Part shown: positions 29,939 to 39,080 of the stretch, one piece after another
How the letters are laid out: each line of letters begins with the position of its first letter
How positions within the stretch are numbered: the first letter of the stretch is position 1
NCBI GenBank assembly: GCA_015488755.1
Contig: WFNB01000119.1
Location: forward strand, 1-64,000
Source: Gammaproteobacteria bacterium
Lineage (GTDB): Bacteria > Pseudomonadota > Gammaproteobacteria > GRL18
Direction of reading: 5' to 3'
DNA: 64,000 bases
Made by a program: the position numbers and the translations under genes
The notes under the pieces: model-generated
What the model was told of the DNA's origin: nothing
Seen by the model: the letters and a program-made list of their open reading frames with translations, nothing else
Database searches by the model: none

Positions 29939-31465
29939 TCATTGTGGTATTATTTTAGCCCATTTTTTAGGACCACTTTGGTGTACGGATTCACCATGAA
30001 CATCAACACCCACGGTAACAGGCATATCTTTAATTTCAAATTCATAAATGGCCTCCATACCCAACTCAGCATAAGCAATAATAGTGGCTTTTTCTATGGC
30101 CTTAGAAATCAAATAAGCAGCACCACCAACCGCCGTTAGATAAACAGCCTTGTGCTTTTTAATGGCATCAATAGCAATAGCTCCCCGTTCTGCTTTACCT
30201 ACCATACCAATAAGACCTGTTTGAGCCAGCATGGTTTCGGTGTATTTATCCATACGAGTAGCGGTTGTAGGGCCTGCTGGACCGACCGGTTCATCTCTAA
30301 CGGCATCTACGGGGCCAACGTAGTAAATAAAGCGGTTAGTAAAATCAACCCCATCAGGCAAGGCCTCTCCCCTAGCTAGGGTATCAATAATGCGTTTGTG
30401 GGCAGCATCACGACCGGTCAATAGTTTGCCACTGAGTAAGAGTTGTTCACCCGGTTGCCAGTGTTGAATATCTTCTTTGCTTAAGTTGTCTAAATTAATA
30501 TGACGTGCCTGAGCAGATGGCTGCCAAGTAATATCGGGCCAGTCAGTTAATGCTGGGGGAGTCAATACAGCAGGACCGGAACCATCTAAGGTAAAATGAG
30601 TGTGGCGAGTCGCGGCACAATTAGGAATAATCGCCACCGGCAAAGAGGCCGCATGGGTAGGATAATCCAGCACCTTCACATCCACAACCGTTGTTAAACC
30701 ACCCAACCCCTGAGCACCGATGCCCAAGGCATTGATCTTTTCATATAGCTCAAGACGCAGTTCTTCTGGACGAGTCAGGCGTTTACCTTGTTCCGCTTCA
30801 CGGATTAAGTCTTGCATAGTCACCGGAGCAAGCAAGGATTCTTTGGCCAATAACATGGCTTTTTCAGGTGTCCCGCCAATACCAACACCTAGAATACCGG
30901 GTGGGCACCAACCAGCACCCATATCCGCAACGGATTTTAGTACCCATGCTACCAGATCAGAGCTGGGATTCAGAGCAGCAAATTTTGCCTTGTTTTCTGA
31001 GCCACCACCCTTGGCGGCCAATTTGACCTTAACGGTATGACCGGAGACCAATTTAGTGTGAATAATCGCAGGAGTATTGTCTTTGGTATTAATTCTTGCA
31101 CCTGCTGGATCAGCTAATACCGATGCTCTGAGAATATTATCCGGATAATTATAGGCCTGACGCACTCCTTCATTTATCATGTCTTCCAGACTCATAGTGC
31201 AGTCCCATTGAACAGCCATACCGACTTCAATAAAGATAACCGCAATACCCGTATCTTGGCAAATAGGTCGATGCCCTTGAGCACATAAACGGGAATTGTA
31301 TAAAATTTGGGCAATGGCATCTTTTGCTGGCGCAGATTGTTCTTGCTCATAGGCTTTAGCCAGTGCTTGAATATAATCTTTGGGATGGTAGTAGGAGATA
31401 AATTGCAGGGCATCAGCAATACTGTTGATCAGGTCATCTTGTTTTATGATTGTCATCATCATCAC
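29939..31465 (-). CDS. Class I fumarate hydratase (Fe-S)
   Basis: 508 residues, single-chain class I fumarase with fused alpha and beta parts. It interconverts fumarate and malate through a [4Fe-4S] cluster. The three likely ligands are C69 (PICQDTG), C187 (GAGWCPPGILG) and C283 (PNCAATRH). The beta part has YYVGPVDAVRDEPVGPAGPT and ATRMDKYTE. The N-terminus reads MMMMTII, so the exact ATG is uncertain by up to three codons. Paralogue assignment (fumA, fumB or other) is not possible here. It supplies or consumes fumarate for the frdCAB enzyme. Confidence 0.94.
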   Translation of the reverse strand: MMMMTIIKQDDLINSIADALQFISYYHPKDYIQALAKAYEQEQSAPAKDAIAQILYNSRLCAQGHRPICQDTGIAVIFIEVGMAVQWDCTMSLEDMINEGVRQAYNYPDNILRASVLADPAGARINTKDNTPAIIHTKLVSGHTVKVKLAAKGGGSENKAKFAALNPSSDLVAWVLKSVADMGAGWCPPGILGVGIGGTPEKAMLLAKESLLAPVTMQDLIREAEQGKRLTRPEELRLELYEKINALGIGAQGLGGLTTVVDVKVLDYPTHAASLPVAIIPNCAATRHTHFTLDGSGPAVLTPPALTDWPDITWQPSAQARHINLDNLSKEDIQHWQPGEQLLLSGKLLTGRDAAHKRIIDTLARGEALPDGVDFTNRFIYYVGPVDAVRDEPVGPAGPTTATRMDKYTETMLAQTGLIGMVGKAERGAIAIDAIKKHKAVYLTAVGGAAYLISKAIEKATIIAYAELGMEAIYEFEIKDMPVTVGVDVHGESVHQSGPKKWAKIIPQ

Positions 31466-31611
31466 CTATGGATATAGTGAGTAAAAAGATCAGTATATCA
31501 GGCTAAATACTCATGAGGTACTTATAATTAAAAAGTCACACTTTGGAGTAGAAGTTCTGTCCTGCAACAAGTAACAGAACAAAAACTTCCAACATCTTAC
31601 TTCTTAACTTA

Positions 31612-31802
31612 GCTAACCTGAACTCTGGATAAGATTATCTTGAAAATAACTTCAGAGTGTTGATTAGCCTGTGTTTGTGAAAGAAGTCTCTTTGGCATGG
31701 ATGCCAAAGTGAAGCCTACAAGGATGTATTAACGGCGACTTCTGTAACAAATACAGGCTAATTAATACGTTACTCGTTCAGTTATCTAGAACTCAGGTTA
31801 TC
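31612..31802 (+). mobile_element. MITE-like element, left copy of an inverted pair
   Basis: About 190 bp bounded by imperfect terminal inverted repeats (TAACCTGAACTCTGGATAA left, complement of TTATCTAGAACTCAGGTTA right). Inside are arms TTAGCCTGTGTTTGT/ACAAATACAGGCTAA, a hairpin TTTGGCATGGATGCCAAA, and the motif AAGCCTAC...AACGGCG shared with the element at 17.3 kb. No coding capacity. Its right end overlaps the last codons of the peroxiredoxin gene, so the TAA stop of that gene falls in the repeat terminus. The rest of the gap (31466-31611) shows nothing. Confidence 0.8.
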
Positions 31803-32526
31803 TAAAGAATTTCTCTAACTCATCAGCACCACCAATTAATTTACCATCCATAAAAATCTGGGGTGTGGTGTGAGCACCGCTCAATGCCGTTAATGAACGA
31901 TTTGTGACATTCTGGCTTAATTCAATTTCTTCAAAAGGTAAGCCTTGTGCGATTAATAGTTCTTTGGCACGGGTACAGTGAGGGCAACCTTTACGAGTAA
32001 TCACACTCACTGTTGGCAAGGCTTTTGCTTCTGGGTTAATAAATGTTAAAACCGTATCCGCATCGGATACACCAAATGGGTCGCCATCAACTTCAGGCTC
32101 AATAAACATTTTTTCAATCACACCATCATTCACAATCATCGCATAGCGCCATGACCGAGAACCAAAGCCTAAGTTTTGCTTATCCACTAACATACCCATG
32201 CCCTTTGAAAAATCCCCATTACCATCGGGCAACATGGTAATTTTTTCAGCACTTTGATCATCCTGCCAAGCATTCATAACAAAGGTATCATTAACAGATA
32301 AACAATAAATATCATCAATACCATTGTCTTTAAAGACGGGATAAAGTTCATTGTAGCGTGGTAAATGGCTGGATGAACAGGTGGGTGTAAATGCTCCGGG
32401 TAGAGCAAAAACAACCACTTTCTTATTGGCAAATAAATCATTGCTGGTGACATCAAGCCACTCACTATTTTGACGGGTTTTAAAAGTGACTTCAGGGATA
32501 GTTTGTCCTTCACGATTGTCTAACAT
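31798..32526 (-). CDS. Hybrid peroxiredoxin-glutaredoxin (Prx5-Grx)
   Basis: 242 residues. The N-terminal Prx5-type peroxiredoxin has peroxidatic C50 in LPGAFTPTCSSSHLP and SVNDTFVMNAW. The C-terminal glutaredoxin has C181/C184 in ITRKGCPHCTRAKELL and the TTPQIFMDGKLIGG GSH-binding region. Such fusions (first studied in Haemophilus influenzae) reduce hydroperoxides with glutathione directly. It is divergent from oxyR, its probable regulator. It is flanked on both sides by copies of the same MITE-like element, and the left copy reaches into its stop codon. Confidence 0.95.
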   Translation of the reverse strand: MLDNREGQTIPEVTFKTRQNSEWLDVTSNDLFANKKVVVFALPGAFTPTCSSSHLPRYNELYPVFKDNGIDDIYCLSVNDTFVMNAWQDDQSAEKITMLPDGNGDFSKGMGMLVDKQNLGFGSRSWRYAMIVNDGVIEKMFIEPEVDGDPFGVSDADTVLTFINPEAKALPTVSVITRKGCPHCTRAKELLIAQGLPFEEIELSQNVTNRSLTALSGAHTTPQIFMDGKLIGGADELEKFFR

Positions 32527-32684
32527 AGTCTTTCTCCAAAAATTTTAAATGGTTTTTTAGCTTATTCATTAAGTTATGCTATTTGCTAACTGATGGAAGC
32601 AGTGTACAAGGCTTATAACTATTAATAAAATGAATTAATTAGAATGATATGATAGAAAAAAGCGATTATAAAGGCTAAGCTATA

Positions 32685-32872
32685 TAAGCTGAGTTCTGGA
32701 TAACTGAATAAGTAACGTATTAATTAGCCTGTATTTGTTACAGAAGTCGCCGTTAATACATCCTTGTAGGCTTCACTTTGGCATCCATGCCAAAGAGACT
32801 TCTTTCACAAACACAGGCTAATCAACACTTTGAAGTTATTTCCAAGATAATCTTATCCAGAGTTCAGGTTAT
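32685..32872 (-). mobile_element. MITE-like element, right copy of an inverted pair
   Basis: The reverse complement of this stretch matches the element at 31612-31802 across nearly its whole length, with about six differences by eye (roughly 97% identity). It lies between the peroxiredoxin gene and oxyR, leaving only 39 bp before the oxyR ATG. The oxyR promoter therefore lies at or within the element; a TATATT -10-like box sits at its edge (32872-32877). The remaining 158 bp next to the peroxiredoxin start (32527-32684) should hold that gene's promoter. Confidence 0.85.
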
Positions 32873-32911
32873 ATATTAAGCTATTCAATAGACAAGGTTT
32901 TAGGACTTATT

Positions 32912-33826
32912 ATGAGGCTACCCAGTTTAAAACACCTGCATTATCTGATCAGTGTTCACCAGCACCAGCACTTTGGCACAGCGGCAAAAGCCTGTCATGT
33001 CAGCCAATCAACCCTCAGTAGCGGTATTGCCGCATTAGAAGCACTCTTGGGGGTACGTTTGATTGAGCGGGATAATAAAAAAATATTATTTACACCGCTG
33101 GCAGAGGAAGTGGTCAAGCAAGCACAACATATTCTGGTTAGCGTGGCTGAGTTAAATGAACAAGTACAAGCATTTGCAAAACCCTTTGGTGGTGTGCTGA
33201 AGCTGGGGGTGATCCCAACCATTGCGCCATTTTTAATACCTCAGTTTCTATTGCTTATAAAACAGCAATTTCCAGACTTGAAAGTCTTTGTCCGAGAAGG
33301 GCAAAGCGCTGTTGTCTTACAACAATTAGATGAAGGTACATTGGATTTGGTACTACTGGCTCTGCCATATGATTGTCATGGCATGATCACAAAAAGCTTT
33401 TATCATGATAAATTTTATTTTGCCTACCATAAAGAGTCCCAATTAACAACTAAACATCTTAATACCGACTTTTCAAATCTCTCTGATCATTCTTTGCTAT
33501 TGCTTGAAGATGGCCATTGTATGCGGGATCATGCCCTATCGGCCTGCCATTTGGAGCACTCAGAAAAAATCCATTCATTTTCTGCTAGCAGTCTGCACAC
33601 ATTGGTACAAATGGTTAATAATGATTTGGGGGTTACTTTTTTACCTAAAATGGCCATTTCATCTGGTATTTTAGATAATACCGACATCCTCATTCGCCCT
33701 CTGGAAGAAAATCATCATAATTATCGTGAAATTGGCTTTGCTTGGCGCTCACAATCCAATCGCCATGAAGAATTTGAGCACGTCGTCGCATTAATGCAGA
33801 CTCATAGCCAACATTTATTCTTATAG
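32912..33826 (+). CDS. oxyR: Peroxide-sensing LysR-type regulator OxyR
   Basis: 304 residues. N-terminal winged helix-turn-helix (HFGTAAKACHVSQSTLSSGIAALE). The C-terminal sensor domain has the redox pair C203 and C212 in LEDGHCMRDHALSACH, spaced nine residues as in E. coli C199/C208. It should activate peroxide defence, including the adjacent divergent Prx5-Grx gene. Its upstream region has been invaded by the MITE-like repeat. Confidence 0.96.
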   Translation: MRLPSLKHLHYLISVHQHQHFGTAAKACHVSQSTLSSGIAALEALLGVRLIERDNKKILFTPLAEEVVKQAQHILVSVAELNEQVQAFAKPFGGVLKLGVIPTIAPFLIPQFLLLIKQQFPDLKVFVREGQSAVVLQQLDEGTLDLVLLALPYDCHGMITKSFYHDKFYFAYHKESQLTTKHLNTDFSNLSDHSLLLLEDGHCMRDHALSACHLEHSEKIHSFSASSLHTLVQMVNNDLGVTFLPKMAISSGILDNTDILIRPLEENHHNYREIGFAWRSQSNRHEEFEHVVALMQTHSQHLFL

Positions 33827-33845
33827 GCTATGACTGCAAAATTTA

Positions 33846-34763
33846 TCAAGGCTGAAACGATTCCAGATCATTGGCAAAGATAATGTCCCCCTGATACTCT
33901 TTTTTTATCTGTTGCACTGTTTCATCTTGCCGATAAATACTGCGAGCCATCATGTGAGTCAGTAATAATTTTTTTACCCTAGCCTGTCCAGCAATTTTAC
34001 CGATATAACTGGGCTTCATATGCAATAATTGTGGTACTCCTGTGGCATCCTCAGCAATGGTATTATGGGCTACCAGAATATCCGAATCTTGCGCTAAATC
34101 GGGCATCGTATTAAGGCGACCACTCATATCTCCAGTAAAACTGATCACACAGCCTGCTACTTCAACCCGATAAGCTAAAGCTGGAAATGGTCCGTGGTGT
34201 ACAGAAATGGTTTTAATAATAAAATCATTATCCTTATATACCGGTCGAACATTACGGTTCTTATACGTCCATTGAATATTTTTGGTTTTAATTTTATAGG
34301 CACTATCTGCTTTATTGTCTATAAAAGGAGATAAATAAGGATAAACACCTTGTTTCGCACCAAATAAACGCTCTACAAATTGCTCTGCTGAGGCAATAAA
34401 AGTATCACCAGAAGGGCCATAGATAAAGAGATTAGTGGCTCGATCACTAAAAAAACCACCCTTAATATAGGCACTTAAATCGGCACTATGATCAACATGA
34501 AAGTGAGTAAATAAAAAGACCCGTAAATCCTCAAATTTGGCCTGAGTTTTCTTAAAGTTTTGTACCGTTCCAGGTCCAGCATCAATAACAATACGCGCCT
34601 TATTATCCAGCCAGATAAGATAGCCTGTTGAGGCTCGATCAGTTACTAATTCTGGCCCCCCAGTGCCCAACATCTGTAGGCGAACCCGCTTGCTATCACA
34701 TTGGGTCAGTGCATACGATACGCTATGCAATGATATAAATAAAAGCATAAAAATGATTTTCAT
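33846..34763 (-). CDS. Exported metallo-beta-lactamase-fold hydrolase (RNase Z-like arrangement)
   Basis: 305 residues. A signal peptide (IIFMLLFISLHSVSYA) is followed by an MBL fold. Zinc-binding motif THFHVDHSADL, later VISFTGDMSGR and LLTHMMARS; the spacing resembles RNase Z/arylsulfatase-type members rather than class B lactamases. The export signal argues against tRNA processing. The substrate is unknown. The conserved LGTGGPELVTDRASTG near the N-terminus is typical of this subgroup. It is convergent with oxyR. Confidence 0.85.
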   Translation of the reverse strand: MKIIFMLLFISLHSVSYALTQCDSKRVRLQMLGTGGPELVTDRASTGYLIWLDNKARIVIDAGPGTVQNFKKTQAKFEDLRVFLFTHFHVDHSADLSAYIKGGFFSDRATNLFIYGPSGDTFIASAEQFVERLFGAKQGVYPYLSPFIDNKADSAYKIKTKNIQWTYKNRNVRPVYKDNDFIIKTISVHHGPFPALAYRVEVAGCVISFTGDMSGRLNTMPDLAQDSDILVAHNTIAEDATGVPQLLHMKPSYIGKIAGQARVKKLLLTHMMARSIYRQDETVQQIKKEYQGDIIFANDLESFQP

Positions 34764-34926
34764 AAGTACCCTAAAAAATTTGTTTTACATAAGACGACTA
34801 TAATGACCGGAAAGCCATGCGGATTATTCCAAAAAAATAAAATCCTGATTATCCAATTTGTTTGGCATGTGATTTTCTGGCCTATTCATCGTATAATCAG
34901 GGGATCAATAGTGAGCAGGAAATAAC

Positions 34927-35688
34927 ATGGAAAATCAAAACCCATCTGACGATACCACACATTTTGGTTATAAAACGGTTCATACAGAAGAAAAAGTCGC
35001 TAAAGTGGCTGAAGTCTTTCATTCTGTTGCCAGTAAATATGACATGATGAATGATTTAATGTCCATGGGAGTACACCGGATATGGAAGCGTTTAACCATT
35101 GAAAAAAGTGGTGTCCGCCGTGGCCATAGGGTCTTAGATTTAGCCGGAGGCACGGGTGACTTAACCGCTAAGTTTTCTAAAATAGTTGGTGCTAGTGGGC
35201 AGGTTGTTCTCGGTGACATTAATGATTCCATGCTTAAAGTTGGTCGGACTCGTTTATTAGATAAAGGTATTGTCGGCAATGTTGATTATGTGCAGGCCAA
35301 TGCGGAGTGTCTGCCCTTTCCTGATAATAGTTTTGACTGCATCACTATTGCTTTTGGTTTGCGCAATGTCACCGATAAAGATGCCGCCTTAGCCTCCATG
35401 TTTCGGGTCTTAAAACCCGGAGGTCGCTTATTAATTCTAGAATTTTCCAAACCGGTGGCACCGGGTTTAAGCCCTTTATATGATTTCTATTCTTTTAATA
35501 TTTTACCAGTTATGGGCAAAATAATTGCAAATGACTCTGACAGTTACCGCTATTTAGCAGAGTCCATTCGTATGCATCCTGATCAAGAAACCTTAAAAGA
35601 TATGATGACTACAGCAGGTTTTGAGCGTTGTGAGTACAGCAATTTAACCGGTGGCATTGTCGCCCTGCACCGTGGTTTTAAATTTTAA
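34927..35688 (+). CDS. ubiE: Ubiquinone/menaquinone C-methyltransferase
   Basis: 253 residues. SAM-dependent C-methylation of demethylmenaquinol or 2-octaprenyl-6-methoxy-benzoquinol. Seen: [20 protein letters not shown], the SAM loop [30 protein letters not shown], and [15 protein letters not shown]. The last base of its stop is the first of the ubiJ ATG, so the ubiE-ubiJ-ubiB operon is translationally coupled. Confidence 0.98.
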   Translation: MENQNPSDDTTHFGYKTVHTEEKVAKVAEVFHSVASKYDMMNDLMSMGVHRIWKRLTIEKSGVRRGHRVLDLAGGTGDLTAKFSKIVGASGQVVLGDINDSMLKVGRTRLLDKGIVGNVDYVQANAECLPFPDNSFDCITIAFGLRNVTDKDAALASMFRVLKPGGRLLILEFSKPVAPGLSPLYDFYSFNILPVMGKIIANDSDSYRYLAESIRMHPDQETLKDMMTTAGFERCEYSNLTGGIVALHRGFKF

Positions 35689-36392
35689 TGACTCAAACAA
35701 CTGAACAAACAAGCAATACTCTCAATGCTGGTAAGCCACTACTTATTCCACTACTAGGTGCTATGGAAGCTGGTTTAAATCAACTCTTTGCCATGGATCC
35801 CGATAGCCTCATCTCTCTATCACGTTTTAAAGGACGTATTATTGCTCTTCATATCAGCGATATTGAGCAATGCTTATACTTTTTCCCTGACACATCAGGC
35901 GTGCAAATTATCAGTCATTATGAAGGCCAAGCCGATACGATTATCAGTGGCTCATTACTGACCTTTGCACGCATGGCAATGAGTAGTGAAAAAGAAAAAA
36001 CTCAGGCTATCTTTAAAGGTGACATTAGCATCAGCGGTGATATTGCTCTAGGACAACATTTTCAGGCACTGTTTAAACAACTGGATATTGATTGGGAAGA
36101 ACACATCTCCCATATTACCGGTGATGTTATTGCCCACTCACTAGGAAATATTGCCAGAGGTTTACTTGGTTGGGGTAAGCAAACACTTAACACCCTCAGT
36201 ATGGATGCCAGTGAATATGTGCAATACGAAAGCAAAGACATTGCCTCAACACCAGAGCTTGAGTATTTTAGTGAACGAATTGATCGCATACGCAGTGATG
36301 TTGATCGAGCTGAAGCTCGGGTCAATCGTTTATTACAAAGCCAATTATCAACGGAACCACACGCGCAACCTTCCAGCAAGCCATCCATATAA
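35688..36392 (+). CDS. ubiJ: Ubiquinone biosynthesis accessory factor UbiJ (SCP2 domain)
   Basis: 234 residues. The N-terminal SCP2-like lipid-binding domain (about 25-130; GRIIALHISDIEQCLYFFPD...IFKGDISISGDIALGQHF) is followed by a charged coiled coil (SERIDRIRSDVDRAEARVNRLL). UbiJ binds ubiquinone intermediates and organises the soluble Ubi complex. Its place between ubiE and ubiB is diagnostic. Confidence 0.94.
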   Translation: MTQTTEQTSNTLNAGKPLLIPLLGAMEAGLNQLFAMDPDSLISLSRFKGRIIALHISDIEQCLYFFPDTSGVQIISHYEGQADTIISGSLLTFARMAMSSEKEKTQAIFKGDISISGDIALGQHFQALFKQLDIDWEEHISHITGDVIAHSLGNIARGLLGWGKQTLNTLSMDASEYVQYESKDIASTPELEYFSERIDRIRSDVDRAEARVNRLLQSQLSTEPHAQPSSKPSI

Positions 36393-36395
36393 GAA

Positions 36396-38033
36396 GTGTA
36401 TCGAGTGAAAAGCATTACCCATTTTTTCCATTTACTATTTATTAGCCGCATATTACTACGCTATGGTTTTGATGATTTATTAATCAATACCCATTTATTT
36501 CGCCCACTGCGTTTACTACGTGTTTTTACCCCTTCCTTTTGGTTTCGACAACGAACTCGCCGTCCTCGTGGTGAACGCATCCGCAAAGCCTTAGAAGATT
36601 TAGGGCCAATTTTTGTTAAGTTTGGCCAAATTCTCTCCACTCGGCGCGATCTATTACCTGATGACTTAGCCGATGAATTGGCAAAATTACAAGATCAAGT
36701 ACCCCCTTTTTCTGGTGATAAAGCCGTTAAAATTATTGAAGAATCCTTTAAACGACCCATTGAACAAATATTTGCTGAGTTTAATCGTACCCCTCTAGCT
36801 TCAGCATCCATTGCTCAGGTGCATACTGCTACTTTGTTAGATGGTCGTGAAATGGTGGTTAAGGTGGTACGCCCTGATATTGAAAAAGTGATCCGCCGAG
36901 ATTTAGAATTGCTATATCTTATTGCGGATAAAGTTGAAAAATACTGGTCTGAAGGCAAGCGATTGCGCCCCCATGAAGTGGTGGCAGAGTTCGATAAAAA
37001 TATTATTGATGAGCTGGACTTACTTAGAGAAGCTGCCAATGCATCTGAACTAAGACGTAACTTTAAAGACTCACCCCTGCTGTATATTCCCGAGGTTGAC
37101 TGGGATCATTGCCGTAAAAAAGTCATGGTTATGGAGCGTATTCACGGTATGCCGGTCACCAATATGGATGATCTTAAAGCCATGGATATTGATTTTAAGG
37201 CTCTGGCCGAAATGGGAGTCGAGATATTTTTTACTCAAGTATTTCGTGATAATTTTTTCCATGCTGACATGCATCCGGGAAATATTTTTGTATCTAATTC
37301 CGGCCAATACATTGCTATTGATTTTGGTATTATGGGAAGCTTAAGCAGTGATGATCAACGTTATCTGGCAGAAAATTTTCTCGCCTTTTTTAATCGTGAT
37401 TATTATCGGGTAGCAGAGTTGCATGTGCAATCAGGTTGGGTACCTGCTGATACCCGAGTGGATGATTTTGAGTCCGCCATTCGTTCTGTTTGTGAACCTA
37501 TTTTTGAAAAACCCTTACATGAAATTTCTTTTGGCCAGCTTTTATTGCGCTTATTTCAAACCGCTCGACGCTTTAATATGGAAGTACAACCACAATTAGT
37601 TTTATTACAAAAAACCCTATTAAATATCGAAGGTTTGGGCCGGCAACTCTATCCTCAGTTAGATTTATGGGACACCGCCAAACCCTTTTTAGAAAACTGG
37701 ATGAAAGAGCAATTAGGCTTTCGTTCTTTTGCCAAACAAGTGAAACATAATGCCCCTTTATGGATGGAGCAATTACCAGAATTTCCTAGCCATGTCTTTG
37801 ATGTCGTGCAACAAGCTCGCAAGGGACAGTTACGCATTAATTACCAAAGTGACACTCTCAATCGTATTGAACATAAAATTGTTCAACAAACTAAGCGCAG
37901 CACTCAAGCAATTATCAGCTCAGCCTTACTCATTAGTGGTGCAATATTGTATTCACAAAATATGCTTAATGAGGCACAAATTGTTTTTGGACTTGGTAGT
38001 ATCAGTGCGTTATGGCTATTTTTTACATCATAA
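36396..38033 (+). CDS. ubiB: Ubiquinone biosynthesis kinase-like protein UbiB
   Basis: 545 residues from a GTG at 36396; another GTG at 36405 (opening VKSITHFFHLL) is equally possible. Atypical ADCK/ABC1 kinase-like ATPase with the KxGQ motif in FVKFGQILSTRRDLLP, SIAQVHTA in place of the Gly-rich loop, and HADMHPGNIFV and IDFGIMG. Two C-terminal membrane helices (IISSALLISGAILYS and IVFGLGSISALWLFF) anchor it. Needed for ubiquinone supply, perhaps moving lipid intermediates. Confidence 0.97.
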   Translation: MYRVKSITHFFHLLFISRILLRYGFDDLLINTHLFRPLRLLRVFTPSFWFRQRTRRPRGERIRKALEDLGPIFVKFGQILSTRRDLLPDDLADELAKLQDQVPPFSGDKAVKIIEESFKRPIEQIFAEFNRTPLASASIAQVHTATLLDGREMVVKVVRPDIEKVIRRDLELLYLIADKVEKYWSEGKRLRPHEVVAEFDKNIIDELDLLREAANASELRRNFKDSPLLYIPEVDWDHCRKKVMVMERIHGMPVTNMDDLKAMDIDFKALAEMGVEIFFTQVFRDNFFHADMHPGNIFVSNSGQYIAIDFGIMGSLSSDDQRYLAENFLAFFNRDYYRVAELHVQSGWVPADTRVDDFESAIRSVCEPIFEKPLHEISFGQLLLRLFQTARRFNMEVQPQLVLLQKTLLNIEGLGRQLYPQLDLWDTAKPFLENWMKEQLGFRSFAKQVKHNAPLWMEQLPEFPSHVFDVVQQARKGQLRINYQSDTLNRIEHKIVQQTKRSTQAIISSALLISGAILYSQNMLNEAQIVFGLGSISALWLFFTS

Positions 38034-38078
38034 ATCCATATCAAGCCAAAAACTTAACTAACCTCTTTAGCTTTACAA

Positions 38079-39077
38079 TTAAAAATTATCACCATCAATT
38101 AAATTACCCAGCCCACCTAAGACGGAGCCCTCACCTTGTGAACCACCATTTTGCGGTGCTGAAGCCAACATTCGACCGGCTAAGCGTGAAAATGGCAGAG
38201 ATTGCATCCAAATTTTACCTGGCCCTTGAACTCGGGCAAAAAATAGTCCTTCACCACCAAAGAGAGCGGACTTAATTCCCCCTACTTTCTGTATGTCAAA
38301 TTCAACCGTTTGTGTCATAGCCACAATACAACCGGTATCCACATGCAGTATTTCCCCTTCTTCTAGTTCACGCTCAATAACCGTACCCCCTGCATGAACA
38401 AAGACCATGCCATCACCTTCAAGACGTTGCATAACAAAACCTTCACCGCCAAATAAACCCGTTAAGATCTTTTTCTGGAAATGAATGCCTATAGCAACCC
38501 CTTTGGCTGCACATAAAAAGCTGTCTTTTTGACAAATAAGAACACCATTTACATTAGGTAAGGTAATGGGAATAATATTGCCAGGGAAGGGGGCACCAAA
38601 GGCCACATGTGCTTTACCGGTACCTTCATGGGTAAAGACAGTGGTAAACATGCTTTCACCGGTTATCAGACGCTTACCAGCGCCTAATAACTTGTCCATA
38701 AAACCACCCTGATTATCATTGTGGGAGCCATCACCAAAAACAGTATCAAGATTAATCGTGGCATCTTTGTACATCATCGCACCAGCCTCAGCCACTGCGC
38801 TTTCACCAGGATCAAGTTCTATTTCTACAAACTGCATCTCAGAACCATGAATAGTAAAGTCAATTTCATCTGACGAAACGGTTGTTACAGGAGGAGGGGC
38901 ACTTACCTGAGAGTTTGCTAACTGTTGAAATTCACCTACTTGACTGATCGGCAACCATTCGGCAAAACCTTCACGCCATGCGTGTCCATCTTTATTGGTT
39001 GTTGTTTGAGCAATAGCATCAGCCAGTGTTAATGGCCCCATTTGCTCACCATTATAACTAAGATACCATGATGACAT
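38079..39077 (-). CDS. GYF_2 + AIM24 (TIGR00266) protein
   Basis: 332 residues. The N-terminus (about 1-55) is a bacterial GYF_2-type domain: WYLSYNGEQMGPLTLADA and GFAEWLPISQVGEF. A short Pro-rich linker (VSAPPPVTTV) joins it to an AIM24/TIGR00266 beta-rich domain (MQFVEIELDPGESAVAEAGAM, GAGKRLITGES, FAPPFPG-like GAPFPGNIIPI, and a GGEGLFFARVQGPGKIWMQS close). No catalytic residues are evident. The function of bacterial AIM24 is unknown. It lies 3 bp after the DUF533 gene, so the two are co-transcribed. GYF domains elsewhere bind proline-rich peptides, and such tracts occur in two neighbours. Confidence 0.88.
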   Translation of the reverse strand: MSSWYLSYNGEQMGPLTLADAIAQTTTNKDGHAWREGFAEWLPISQVGEFQQLANSQVSAPPPVTTVSSDEIDFTIHGSEMQFVEIELDPGESAVAEAGAMMYKDATINLDTVFGDGSHNDNQGGFMDKLLGAGKRLITGESMFTTVFTHEGTGKAHVAFGAPFPGNIIPITLPNVNGVLICQKDSFLCAAKGVAIGIHFQKKILTGLFGGEGFVMQRLEGDGMVFVHAGGTVIERELEEGEILHVDTGCIVAMTQTVEFDIQKVGGIKSALFGGEGLFFARVQGPGKIWMQSLPFSRLAGRMLASAPQNGGSQGEGSVLGGLGNLIDGDNF

Positions 39078-39080
39078 AAT

